This document shows positions 42,480 through 52,076 of a stretch of DNA of 64,000 nucleotides, piece after piece. Numbering within the stretch: position 1 is the first letter of the stretch; each line of letters begins with the position of its first letter. The notes under the pieces were generated by a model, which did not search any database, was not told the origin of the DNA, and saw nothing but the letters and a program-made list of their open reading frames with translations. Origin of the DNA: Dactylorhiza incarnata (Eukaryota; Streptophyta; Magnoliopsida; Asparagales; Orchidaceae); assembly GCA_033032865.1 (NCBI GenBank), contig JAWHQI010000239.1, positions 372,001 to 436,000 of the forward strand, read 5' to 3'. The position numbers and the translations under genes are program-made.

Positions 42480-44289
42480 ATGGGAGCAAAGCGCCAGTCG
42501 AAGCGACCTGCGAAGACCCCAGCTACCCGCTCTGAAGCCGCCGTTGCCTTCCACTCTGCTGATCTTGAAGAGTGTCGATTAACGAAAGCCGAGTTGGACG
42601 AGTTCATTGAAAAACATATGGTCGACAGCCCGCTGCTTGCGCGACTTCCGCTCCGTGATGAGCGGATGAACTCGTCCGGTCCAAACCTCATCGCGATCCC
42701 AATCGATCACTTCGATTGCGGATTCAAATTCCCGATCCCAATGGAGCTCGCCATGGTCTTCGACCACTATGGAGTTGTTCCGGGCCAGATTTCTCCCAAC
42801 TCGATGGCCGGGATATGCAGCTTTATCTCTTACCTTCGATCTGAGAGAGTCCGCTTCTCCATGGATCTCTTCAGGAAGATATTCTCAGTTCGGGCCATCC
42901 CGGACTCTGAATCGGACGTCTTCAAAGGCCACCTCTACTTCGGTTGCCGCGGGTTGAAGATGGTCAACCTGGCGAACAAGGTAACTGCCTGGTCGGAGAG
43001 GTACCTGATCTTCGAAGGCCGGCTGGGCCTTTTGAACCTGAACCCGCAGGTGCGGCCTGAGGAGGCTTTTCAGCCAGTGCCAATCAGCGAGGTGGAGAAA
43101 GGGATCTGTAAGCTCCTCAAGGATGAGCGGCTTAACATAAGCTACTACATCCCTCTGCTTGCCGAACTGGAGAACGTTCGGCTTGAAGATAGTAAGCTTC
43201 TCTTTGCCTCCGACTTGAATGCTAACCGCTTGATTTCTTGTGCTGACTCTTCTTGTTTTATAGCCCAAGCCGTGGTTCCTGTTAACAAGCCGGTCAGTCC
43301 GGCCGGTTTGGTCCTGACCCAGACGGAGAAAAGAAAGAGGCAAGCCAGGAACAAGCCGCTGCCATCTGATGGGGAGGATTCGGGCTCCTTGGGCGACTTC
43401 GCCGCCCTCCGATCTTTCAGCAAGGTGAAGGACCTGAAGGGCTGCCCGGTTTTGACCTGGCACCCGAACGGCGACAGCGTCCAGATCTCTACCGCGCTTC
43501 CCCACTGGGCGAGCGAGAAGTCGGGTCGGCATGCTGAGGCCGCCAGCATTGGCATGTTCGGCCGGCGGAACTTCAGGAGGCTAAGGAAAGTTCCTGTGGA
43601 GGAGCTCGCCAGGGAGGCCGCGCGGGTAGCTGCCGAGAGTTTTACCACAAACGCCTTTATGGGGATGACCCTGAAAAGGTTGACCAGAGATAACAGCCTT
43701 CAAGAGAAGGAAATCGCCGAATTAAAAAAGGAGAATGAGCGGTTAAAGGAAGCCGAGTTGGTAAGTTATCACCTGGCCAGCTTTAATACCGATGTTCTCA
43801 AACCGCCCGGTCTTACCTTACTCTCTTCTTTTGCAGGCTAAATATGATGAGACCGACCCGGTTTATCAGCAAGAACTCTTCCCTCATGTCGCCGAGGGAA
43901 TTGAAAATGCTTTTAACCGCTTGCGGGAGCTCAAAGGGTTCGCGCCCGGTTTTGAGCATTTCACCTTTTCGGATGCTTATCCGACCTTGCAGAAGAAGCT
44001 GGAAAAGATCAGGCGGAAGGCCAAGGGGAAGAACAAGGTCGATGGATCCAGCTCGGAAGAGAGTGAAGATGAGGACGTCGAGGCCGAAGAACCCGAAGCG
44101 GCCAAGAGTGGTGAAGGTAGCTCAGAGTCCGAACCCAGCGATTCTGAAGAAGATGCTGGTCGCAAGTCGGGCGAGTTGAGCAGCTCATCCTCGTCGGGCA
44201 ACGAAGGCTATTCTCCCGATGTTTCGGTCGACGGCAGCGAACATTCAAGTGCTCCTGCATCTAAGAAACTCAAGTCGCACGATCAATAG
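42480..44289 (+). CDS. Tat-5 antisense gene 2: gypsy-type-transposon-domain protein, two introns, intact
   Basis: Exons 42480-43191, 43264-43760 and 43837-44289 splice to an uninterrupted frame of 553 residues. Residues about 40-190 form a conserved domain (LTKAELDEFIEKHM, DCGFKFPIPMELAMVFDHYG, QISPNSMAGICSFISYL, HLYFGCRGLKMVNLANKV). It resembles Pfam's 'putative gypsy type transposon' family (Transposase_28), known from extra ORFs of plant gypsy elements. Exon 2 adds a Lys/Arg patch and GRRNFRRLRKVPVEEL, then a coiled coil. Exon 3 adds a helical segment and an acidic Ser/Glu tail ending SKKLKSHDQ. It runs against gag-pol and is conserved in Tat-2. The biochemical role is unknown. Confidence 0.8.
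43192..43263 (+). other. Intron 1 of Tat-5 antisense gene 2
   Basis: This 72-bp intron has donor GATA|GTAAGC and acceptor TTTTATAG|CCC. It lacks a stop in the gene's frame and is 24 codons long, so retention would add residues without breaking the protein. Tat-2 has an 81-bp intron at the same place with GTAAGT and CTTATAG. Confidence 0.72.
43761..43836 (+). other. Intron 2 of Tat-5 antisense gene 2
   Basis: This 76-bp intron has donor TTG|GTAAGTTATC and acceptor CTTTTGCAG|GCT. The Tat-2 counterpart is 6869-6942 with the same donor GTAAGTTATC. Both introns contain a CCG-NN-CGG palindrome (AAACCGCCCGGTCTTACC near 43800). Confidence 0.78.
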
Positions 44290-44829
44290 ATGTATTTTGT
44301 TTTTTATTTTGAATAGCCGCCGGCTTGATGTTGTTAGCCGGACGGCTTAAAATACAATGTAAACAGCGTTCTATTGAAATGAAAAGTTTTTACTTATCTG
44401 TCCGTCTACCTTCTGCGACTTATTTGTATTTGCTTGCGATTTCTCTGTATTGAATCTTACCAAGCCGTGCGCCTTAGTGTTTAATCTATCCGGTTTGGAT
44501 AGCGATCTCCCCGAGACTCCGTTAAAGTATCTGAAAAATACTGGCACAGCCCGCTCCTGTTAATCCGCGTCGAATTTATTTGATTCGTTCTGAAGAAGAG
44601 CCGACTTATTTCGAATGTGTACATTCCGGAAACCGGGCGCAATCAAGCCGCGTGGTTGCTACTAGACCCGGCATACTTGCTTTCCGGGATAGAGGGCAAG
44701 TCTTCGCGAATGCAATCAGATAATCGATCCAGTATTTTGAAATAACCAAGTCGTGCGACTATAAAGAGAATATCCGATCTCAAGAAGACCAATCGATAGA
44801 TCGTGCGGTTAGTACTTAATCCGCAAACT
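44290..44829. other. Noncoding Tat-5 3' region, proximal part
   Basis: No gene is seen. Palindromic motifs (AGCCGCCGGCTTG near 44325, AGCCGGACGGCTT near 44335) mark it as part of the element's noncoding 3' region, downstream of antisense gene 2. Confidence 0.5.
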
Positions 44830-45200
44830 GCATATTAAATTTGTACGATTAGCAGGCATAATACTTGCAGTGAAAATTATAACCGTCTTGAACAACAAGC
44901 CGCACGAACTGTGCATTAAATTCGTATGATGAGCAGGCATAATACTTGTAGTGAAAATTATAACCGTCTTGAACAACAAGCCGCACGAACTGTGCATTAA
45001 ATTCGTATGATGAGCAGGCATAATACTTGTAGTGAAAATTATAACCGTCTTGAACAACAAGCCGCACGAACTGTGCATTAAATTCGTATGATGAGCAGGC
45101 ATAATACTTGTAGTGAAAATTATAACCGTCTTGAACAACAAGCCGCACGAACTGTGCATTAAATTCGTATGATGAGCAGGCATAATACTTGTAGTGAAAA
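44830..45200. repeat. 81-bp tandem repeat, about 4.5 copies
   Basis: GCAGGCATAATACTTG recurs at 44852, 44933, 45014, 45095 and 45176, an exact 81-bp period. Internal copies are almost identical. Because 81 is 27 codons, frames run through the array on the minus strand, but I regard them as by-products. It occupies the same region of the element as the large 76-bp array of Tat-4. Confidence 0.92.
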
Positions 45201-45629
45201 TTATTACTGCCTGATTTAAAAGATCCTGTGATTATCCGATCGGATTGAATGGAAACCCATAAGGATGATAAAATTCATAATCCGGATGATAAGATCGGCC
45301 GATCATGATTATGCTTGCTCCCCTGATATCCAGCTTGATACCTTAATGATACCCAGTTTTATTTCAAGCCGTCCGGTTTGAAAGATTGAGCCGCATGACA
45401 ACCTTGGAACCTGCTAATTTTGAGACCGCCTGGTTTAATTACCAGACCGCCTGGTTTATTAACCAGACCGCCTGAAAGGCTTGGTATCTGCTTATTTCAA
45501 ACCGCACGGTTTGATCATCAAGTCGTCCGGTTTGTGCTATATGTATAGGAATCCTGCTTTCTTCTCCAAACGGTCTATAGTGACCATATGGAATGAGATA
45601 ATCTCTTATAATGTTATAAAGATGACTAC
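45201..45629. other. Noncoding Tat-5 3' region with CCG-NN-CGG motifs
   Basis: No gene is seen. Motif copies include AAGCCGTCCGGTTTG (45366), three consecutive ACCGCCTGG-type copies (45423-45472) and AAACCGCACGGTTTG (45498). Confidence 0.55.
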
Positions 45630-46045
45630 AGACTCAGATGACCAAGTGGGCAGGTGGGCCTAGGCGGCGAACATTGCTTTCCTCAAGCGGTCATAAAAGC
45701 TGTATAAATAAAGAGAAGAAAGTACAGACCCAGACGACCAAGTGGGCAGGTGGGCCTAGGAGGCGAACATTGCTTTCCTCAAGTGGTCATAAGGGCTGTA
45801 AGCGACTCGGCTGCTCTCTTGCCTCAAGCCGAGTTGATCAATTGGGCAGGTGTGGTTATGCCGCGGGGGCTATACCGACATTGCTTTCCTCAGAGAGATC
45901 AACTTAGTTGTGGGTCCCGCCTAGGCATCGCTCGAGAGTACCTTGGAGTATTCGATAGTCACAGACTAAGATGATCAGTTGGGCAGGTGTGGTTATGCCG
46001 CGGGGGCTATACCGACATTGCTTTCCTCAGAAGGATCATCACAGC
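45630..46045 (-). other. Four stem-loops in Tat-5 3' UTR
   Basis: Sense is the minus strand. In plus coordinates the stems are GATGATC/GATCATC (about 45970-46041), AGTTGATC/GATCAACT (about 45832-45905), GACCA/TGGTC (about 45737-45788) and ATGACC/GGTCAT (about 45637-45695). Loops are the same two types as in Tat-2. Spacers between units are also partly conserved, for example GTGGGTCCCGC. Confidence 0.75.
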
Positions 46046-46062
46046 TGTAATTATATCCCCTC

Positions 46063-46310
46063 GGGGCATGATAGAGCCAACATTCACCTAGACCTCCCTT
46101 GATGCAGGGGTGTGTCGGATATCCGCCGGGATCCAAGGTTCTGAAGACCACCGCTCGGGAATTGGCAAGCCACCACTACATGTGTGCGAAAACTCCCCGC
46201 TACACACGATCTTTATGGTTTTACGCTAATGACTACAATCCGAGGGAGTTCAAGCAGAACTTGGCGATGTCTCCGCGGTTCAGTGAGTTTGATAGATATG
46301 AGAGAGTACA
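46063..46310 (-). other. Conserved noncoding block after pol (Tat-5 copy)
   Basis: It lies just after the pol stop and is the third copy of the block at 4680-4930 and 32560-32755. It includes GGGAATTGGCAAGC and TTTTACGCTAATGACTACAA. Confidence 0.7.
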
Positions 46311-46392
46311 AAGAGGAAAACATGGAGAAGTGTCAGTATGGTGCTTTTTTATTAAAATATCTCAAAAAACTGCAGGAATAAAAAAGGACATT

Positions 46393-49300
46393 TCAAGGAT
46401 AGAACCGTTTGAGGTCGTCGCCACTCCAGGTGCGCGGGATGTCTTCTCCGTCACTTGTTTGGAGGTGATAAGCTCCACTTTTTAGTACCTCCTTGATGAT
46501 GAAAGGTCCAGCCCAATTCGGATCTAGCTTCCCGACGCTACCCGTTCGGGCCGCTGCATCAACTTTCTTTAACACAAGGTCGCCGACCGCAAAATGTTTT
46601 ACCCTGACATTTTTGTCAAAGTACTTTGCCATCCTTCTTTTGACCTCTTCTTGCCTGATTGTAGCCTCATCCTGAAGTTCTTCGATTAGGTCCAAATTAC
46701 ACTTGAGAGCCTCGTCATTGCATTCTACCCATGCTTCTCCTCCTTCTTTTCCGAACATAACTCTTGGAGTGACCACCTCAAACTCTACAGGAACGACGGC
46801 CTCCGAGCCATGAGACAACTTGAATGGTGTCTCCCCTGTGGCTGAGGACGGGGTAGTACGAAGAGTCCAAAGAATGGAAGGAAGCTGATCCGCCCAGTTT
46901 CCTTTTTGATTTAGGACTCTTTTCATCAAGAGTTGTCGGATTTGCCTGTTTGCTGCTTCTACTTGCCCATTTGTTCTCGGATGATGTACCGAGGCGAACC
47001 GAAGATCAATCCCGACCTGATCACAAAAATTTTTCATCTCTGGATTATTGAACTGTGGACCATTATCAGTGACGATTGCCAACGGTATTCCATGCCGGCA
47101 AACTATTTCCCCCCAGATGAAGTTTCTGACAATTTGGGTAGTAGTTTTCGCTAATGCTTTGGCCTCGATCCACTTACTGAAATAGTCGATCATTACAATG
47201 ATAAAGCGTCGCTGACCACTGGCCATTGGAAAAGGCCCCATAAGATCCATCCCCCATACTGCAAAAGGCCACGGCGCGGTTATTGATCTGAGTGACTGGG
47301 CAGGCAAATGCTGAAGAGGAGCGAACTTCTGACACTGCACACACCGCTTAGCAAATACTTCGGCATCCTTCCTCATAGTTGGCCAAAAATATCCCTGCCG
47401 CAGGATCCTTTTTTCTAAAGTTTTGGCCCCTGAATGGCTACCACATTCCCCAGAATGAACTTCTTGAAGTATAATAGGGATCTCTTCTTCCGAAACACAT
47501 CGTGCTGAGGGGGAAATCAAAGTTTTTCTATAGAGAACTCCTGTTATCAGATAATAATAAGCCGCCTTTCTTTTGAACCTTCTCCGATCTTTGATAGAAT
47601 GATGAAACTCCTCCTTTGACAGGAACAGCTCGTAAGGATCCTTCCACGAAGGGTTATGATCGATTTGCATTAGTTCTGCCTCATCTATTGCCGGGTGAAA
47701 AAGTTCAAAGGTCACTCCCCCTGATGGAAGACCGAACTTTGACAATTCATCTGCCTCCTTGTTTTGTGCTCTCGGAATGTGCTCAATGATAAACGACTTG
47801 AATCTTCCGATTTCCTTTTTGGCCAATATCAAGTATTTTTGCAGAGTCGGCTCCCTTGTTTTATAATTTCCCAAGACCTGAGAGGCCATTACTAGTGAAT
47901 CAGTTCTGACACGTACATATTCTATGCCCAGCTCTTTCGCAAGCCTTAGCCCAGCTAGAAGTGCCTCGTACTCTGCCTGATTGTTGGTAACCGGAACGAA
48001 GAATTTGATAGCTTGCTCTAGCCTGATGCCATTTGGACTGATCAGAACCACTCCGGCTCCCACGGAGTTTCTGCCAGAATCCCCATCCACATAAATGATC
48101 CAAGCCAAGGGAGATTGTACTCTCTGTTCTGGATTAGACTCCGTCGTGTCCACCAAGAAATCTGCCAATACTTGTGCCTTTATTGCCGTTCTGGGAACGT
48201 ATGATATTTCGAACTCGCTTAGCTCAATTGCCCATTTAGCCAACCTTCCTGAATGATCCGGCTTTTCTAAGATACTTTTTAGTGGATGATCTGAGACCAC
48301 CTGAATGGGATGAGCCTGAAAATAGGGGCGGAGCCTTCGTGATGACATGACCAAAGCCAAGGCCAGCTTCTCCAGGATCGAATATCTGGTTTCTGCATCT
48401 TTAAGGATGTGGCTAACGTAATATATTGAAAACTGCTTCCTCTTTTCCTCCCGAACGAGGACAGAACTTACTGCATCTGGTCCGACTCCCAGATATAAGA
48501 AAAGATTCTCCCCCTCACGGGGACTTTGAAGTAACGGAGTTGAAGTTAATTGCTCCTTTAACTGCTCGAAAGCCCTGTCACATTCTTTGCTCCATTCGAA
48601 TTTCGATCCCCCTCGTAGTATTTTGAAGAATGGGGCACTTTTATCTCCAGATTTAGAGATAAACCTGCTCAATCCTGCCAGTCTTCCCCCAAGTTGTTGA
48701 ACTTCTTTAGTATTTTGAGGAGGGGTCATATCAAGGATAGCTTTCACTTTATCCGGGTTTGGCGCAAGGCCATCAGGAGTTAAAAGATGCCCGAGAAATT
48801 TTCCTTTGCTTGCTCCGAATACACATTTTAATGGGTTTAGTTTTAACTTGAACCTCCGTAGAGTAGCGAACGTCTCTACGAGGTCTTCCAAGTGTAACGA
48901 GAATGTTTTGCTTTTTAGAAGAAGGTCATCAACGTAGACTTCGAGGTTCCTGCCCTTTTGACTTTTAAAAACGGTATCCATCATTCGTTGGTATGTTGCG
49001 CCCGCATTTTTGAGACCGAAAGGCATTACGAGATAACAGTAACACCCATCGTTCGTGATGAATGAGGTATGCGGGATATCAGGTTTATGCATTTTGATTT
49101 GATGATACCCAGAGAAGGCATCGAGGAAACTCATAAAACCATACCCAACCGCGGAATCAACTAAGACATCTATCCGAGGCAAAGGGTAACAATCTTTAGG
49201 GCACGCTTTATTGAGTTTGGTGAAGTCTACGCACATGCGCCACTTCCCACCAGATTTTTTGACCATTACAACGTTCGACATCCACGTGGGATATTGAATC

Positions 49301-49935
49301 TCAGAAATAAAACCAGCTTTTAGGAGTTTGGAAACCTCCTCTCTGATGGGCAACGCCAGCTTGGTCACCACTTCTCTTTTCTTCTGCTGGACGGGCTTGA
49401 ACTCAGGAGACACATTGAGATGATGGCAAGCCACGTCCGGATCCACCCCTGACATGTCCTCCGCTGACCAAGCGAAGACATCCAGATTCTTCAGCAGGCA
49501 GGAGATTAGCTCCGCTTTCTCCTCCTCTTGCAATTCAGCGTTGATGACTAGTTTCTTTTCTGTCTCCTCAGCAACAGGAACTTCTTGGGTCGCTTGGGCA
49601 GGTTCCAAGTGAGCCCCTTCTCGATCCTTCTCTTCCTCTGCAGGCCCTGAAGATTCAGCAATCATCAAAACCTCAGCCTCGGCCTCGGGAAGTGGAACGT
49701 CAGTGATCATGTTGACAGTTCGGACGTAGCACTCCCGAGCCACCTTTGGGTTGCTCCTGACCCGATATTGTTTCCCTTCTGCGGCGAACTTGAGAGCGAG
49801 GTGAAAAGTAGATACTACCGCTCTGTATGCGTTGAGAATCGGCCTCCCGAAGATAGCACAGTAGTTGCTCGGGGCGTCCACCACCACAAAATTGACCAAC
49901 TTTATCACCCCTCCAAGAGAGACCAGGAGCTTCAC
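46393..49935 (-). CDS. pol: Tat-5 pol: RT, RNase H, archaeal-type RNase H, integrase
   Basis: The 1180-residue open frame contains the RT core (residues about 215-400) with the YVDD site at 334-337, a retroviral-type RNase H region (about 480-590), a second RNase H (about 610-735), and integrase (about 820-1180). The second RNase H has Asp in YVDGDSG, Glu in AEYEALLAGL, Asp in RTDSLV and Asp in EADELSKF. Integrase has an HHCC zinc site and catalytic D897, D957 and E993. It ends DDLKRFYP. The tandem second RNase H is diagnostic of the Tat lineage. All catalytic residues are present. The frame is offset from gag-protease by a 1-base loss upstream. Confidence 0.94.
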   Translation of the reverse strand: MKLLVSLGGVIKLVNFVVVDAPSNYCAIFGRPILNAYRAVVSTFHLALKFAAEGKQYRVRSNPKVARECYVRTVNMITDVPLPEAEAEVLMIAESSGPAEEEKDREGAHLEPAQATQEVPVAEETEKKLVINAELQEEEKAELISCLLKNLDVFAWSAEDMSGVDPDVACHHLNVSPEFKPVQQKKREVVTKLALPIREEVSKLLKAGFISEIQYPTWMSNVVMVKKSGGKWRMCVDFTKLNKACPKDCYPLPRIDVLVDSAVGYGFMSFLDAFSGYHQIKMHKPDIPHTSFITNDGCYCYLVMPFGLKNAGATYQRMMDTVFKSQKGRNLEVYVDDLLLKSKTFSLHLEDLVETFATLRRFKLKLNPLKCVFGASKGKFLGHLLTPDGLAPNPDKVKAILDMTPPQNTKEVQQLGGRLAGLSRFISKSGDKSAPFFKILRGGSKFEWSKECDRAFEQLKEQLTSTPLLQSPREGENLFLYLGVGPDAVSSVLVREEKRKQFSIYYVSHILKDAETRYSILEKLALALVMSSRRLRPYFQAHPIQVVSDHPLKSILEKPDHSGRLAKWAIELSEFEISYVPRTAIKAQVLADFLVDTTESNPEQRVQSPLAWIIYVDGDSGRNSVGAGVVLISPNGIRLEQAIKFFVPVTNNQAEYEALLAGLRLAKELGIEYVRVRTDSLVMASQVLGNYKTREPTLQKYLILAKKEIGRFKSFIIEHIPRAQNKEADELSKFGLPSGGVTFELFHPAIDEAELMQIDHNPSWKDPYELFLSKEEFHHSIKDRRRFKRKAAYYYLITGVLYRKTLISPSARCVSEEEIPIILQEVHSGECGSHSGAKTLEKRILRQGYFWPTMRKDAEVFAKRCVQCQKFAPLQHLPAQSLRSITAPWPFAVWGMDLMGPFPMASGQRRFIIVMIDYFSKWIEAKALAKTTTQIVRNFIWGEIVCRHGIPLAIVTDNGPQFNNPEMKNFCDQVGIDLRFASVHHPRTNGQVEAANRQIRQLLMKRVLNQKGNWADQLPSILWTLRTTPSSATGETPFKLSHGSEAVVPVEFEVVTPRVMFGKEGGEAWVECNDEALKCNLDLIEELQDEATIRQEEVKRRMAKYFDKNVRVKHFAVGDLVLKKVDAAARTGSVGKLDPNWAGPFIIKEVLKSGAYHLQTSDGEDIPRTWSGDDLKRFYP

Positions 49936-49943
49936 TGAACCCT

Positions 49944-52022
49944 CTACTTCCTTCTTCTCCCCAGAAAAGCCATAGAGGGGCCCATCGGTGGAAGCAGCTG
50001 CTTTCCAGTCTTCAGGGCCTCGAAAGTTGGGCGGAAAAGGAGGTTGACGGAGCTGCCAGTATCAACCAGAATCTTGTGGACCGTGTAGTTTTCGATGACG
50101 GCCTTGATGACCACCGCATCATCGAAAGGATTAGCATTAGGGGGAAGGTCATCCTGACCAAACGTGACGACAGTGCTTTCGGGAGGAGAACTTGTTGTGG
50201 CTTCCACTTCCTGCTTTAGAACTCTTGCAATACTGGATTTGCGAGATGATTCCGCTCCAGCTCCCCCATGGATACAATAGATGTCCCCCAAGGGGCCCAC
50301 ATCATTGACTTCGATGCATTCGGTAGAGGGATGGATGTCACCATAACAGCCGGCGTCCTCGACGTCGGCACACTCCCAGGTCACTTCTACTGTTTCTTTC
50401 TCCTTTCTCTTCTCGGTAGCTGGCTCAGCAATTTTATCTTTCTGAATCAGACCCCGGAGCTTTCCTTCTCCCAGGAGCCTTTCTATAAGCAGACGAAGGG
50501 CCCGACAATCATCAGTCAAATGTCCCCTCTCTTTATGGTATTCACAATAAAGGTTCGGATTTCGACTATGAACATCCGACTTCAGAGGAGCAGGCCTTTT
50601 GAAATCTGGCCTCTTTTGCAGAATTTGGACTACCTCGTCCATGGTGACATTCAGGGGGGTGAACGAGTCTTGCGAATTATCGTATTGAGTTGATGGAAGG
50701 ACTGGAGGTGGCTGCGCGGCATACTGTGGTAAGTATACCGGCATGATCTGCGGAAGGAGAGCGGATGGAGCGGGAGCGATGGCCAGCGGTGGTTTCTGAT
50801 CTTGAAATCGCTGATGGCCCATAAATGGTTGTTTATTTTTGAAGTTCCTCCCCCTTTGGGAGCGGGGTTCGAAGTGGGACTGATTTGATGGTGGACGATG
50901 GGAGGATGTATTTGATGGCTCCTTGTCGCTTACCAACTTCGCGACGTAATCTGGATTGCTCTTTTCTCCTCTGATAAACATATTTGCCAGACTTATCATC
51001 TCTTGATAAGTCCTGGGCTCCCTTATATTTGCTTCAAACTTTAGGGGGCCCTCCCTCAGGCCATGGATGAGGGCAACCCTATACAGCTCCGGGTCCACAT
51101 TCTGGATTTCCGTGATCTCTCTTTGGAATCGATCCACAAAATGGGCCCATGTTTCGCCTTCCCGTTGTTTTATATCAAAGAGGGCCGCCGGGCCACTCTT
51201 TCTTTTCTTCGAGGTGGAGAATCTTAGCAGGAATTCTTTTCGCAGCTCCGCGAAACAATGGATCGACCTGGGGTGCAATCCATAGAACCATTCCCTCGCT
51301 TGTCCTTCAAAGGAGGTTACGAGAAGCTTGCATTTGGTGGCATGGGTTAGGGTTCTGAGAGCAACGGCTGACTCAAAAGCTTGCAAATGAACCGTTGGGT
51401 CAGTCTCTCCATTGAACGCTGGCAGGCGAGGTTCCCTGAAATTATTAGGGGCAGGTTCCCCCCTGACTTCGTCCACAAAGGGAGAGGTCTCTTCCATGTC
51501 TTCATATTGAGGTGTAGGGTAATAAGCCGCTGGAGCTGCGGCTATTTGCGGACAGGCCGCCTGATGAGAAGACCGGGCGGCTGCTTCTGGCGGGTAGGAG
51601 TGATGGATGGGCACTTCAGGCGGGTAGGAAAGACGAGCCGCGCCCTCCGGCGGGTAGGAAAGACGGGCAGCATGGGAAGTCGCTCCCTGGAAGTCGAGGA
51701 CTCGAGCTGGCATGTTGTGCGCGGCTTGATAGAAGTTTTCCCTAGCCACAGGGTCTTCTTGATGGAGCTGGAAGTTAGCGACTTGCGGTAGCGAGTAGGG
51801 AGGAGGTGGAGGAAGGACCGGGGTACCCGCCCGATTAGTCGCGGCCTGTTGCGGGACTAATCGCTCAGTCAGTATTGCTAAAGTCCGACTGATCTCTTCA
51901 AGTCGCTGATCAGTGGCCCGCTGAGCCCGCTCGGCTTCTCTCTTTGATTGCTCCAGGGCTTCCCATAGAGAATCCTCGCTATGATCGGAGCGGTCTCCAA
52001 GGGGGAACTGACGGTCTGACAT
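49944..52022 (-). CDS. gag: Tat-5 gag-protease (frameshifted at its end)
   Basis: The start ATG (MSDRQFPLGDR) follows the 5' LTR leader. Regions in order are an N-terminal helix (residues 20-60), a Tyr/Pro/Ala-rich spacer with repeats of LSYPPE (about 100-150), the gag core with FEGQAREWF (about 175-345), a CHHC knuckle C-EY-H-KERG-H-LTDD-C (about 500), and protease with VDTGSSVNLLF (about 650). A one-base deletion at about 49990-50005, relative to Tat-1 and Tat-6, shifts the frame after EALKTGK. The ORF then ends at RRRK. Without it, gag, protease and pol would be one continuous frame. Confidence 0.92.
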   Translation of the reverse strand: MSDRQFPLGDRSDHSEDSLWEALEQSKREAERAQRATDQRLEEISRTLAILTERLVPQQAATNRAGTPVLPPPPPYSLPQVANFQLHQEDPVARENFYQAAHNMPARVLDFQGATSHAARLSYPPEGAARLSYPPEVPIHHSYPPEAAARSSHQAACPQIAAAPAAYYPTPQYEDMEETSPFVDEVRGEPAPNNFREPRLPAFNGETDPTVHLQAFESAVALRTLTHATKCKLLVTSFEGQAREWFYGLHPRSIHCFAELRKEFLLRFSTSKKRKSGPAALFDIKQREGETWAHFVDRFQREITEIQNVDPELYRVALIHGLREGPLKFEANIREPRTYQEMISLANMFIRGEKSNPDYVAKLVSDKEPSNTSSHRPPSNQSHFEPRSQRGRNFKNKQPFMGHQRFQDQKPPLAIAPAPSALLPQIMPVYLPQYAAQPPPVLPSTQYDNSQDSFTPLNVTMDEVVQILQKRPDFKRPAPLKSDVHSRNPNLYCEYHKERGHLTDDCRALRLLIERLLGEGKLRGLIQKDKIAEPATEKRKEKETVEVTWECADVEDAGCYGDIHPSTECIEVNDVGPLGDIYCIHGGAGAESSRKSSIARVLKQEVEATTSSPPESTVVTFGQDDLPPNANPFDDAVVIKAVIENYTVHKILVDTGSSVNLLFRPTFEALKTGKQLLPPMGPSMAFLGRRRK

Positions 52023-52076
52023 TATGGTGGAAAAGGGATTTTGCCGACAATCCGCGATCTGAAGGTCGCGTGTTTC

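Noticed and set aside
44809..45183. Repetitive 124-codon minus-strand ORF
   Set aside because: The 81-bp repeat is 27 codons long, so open frames run through it automatically. No similarity to any protein and no conservation in Tat-2.
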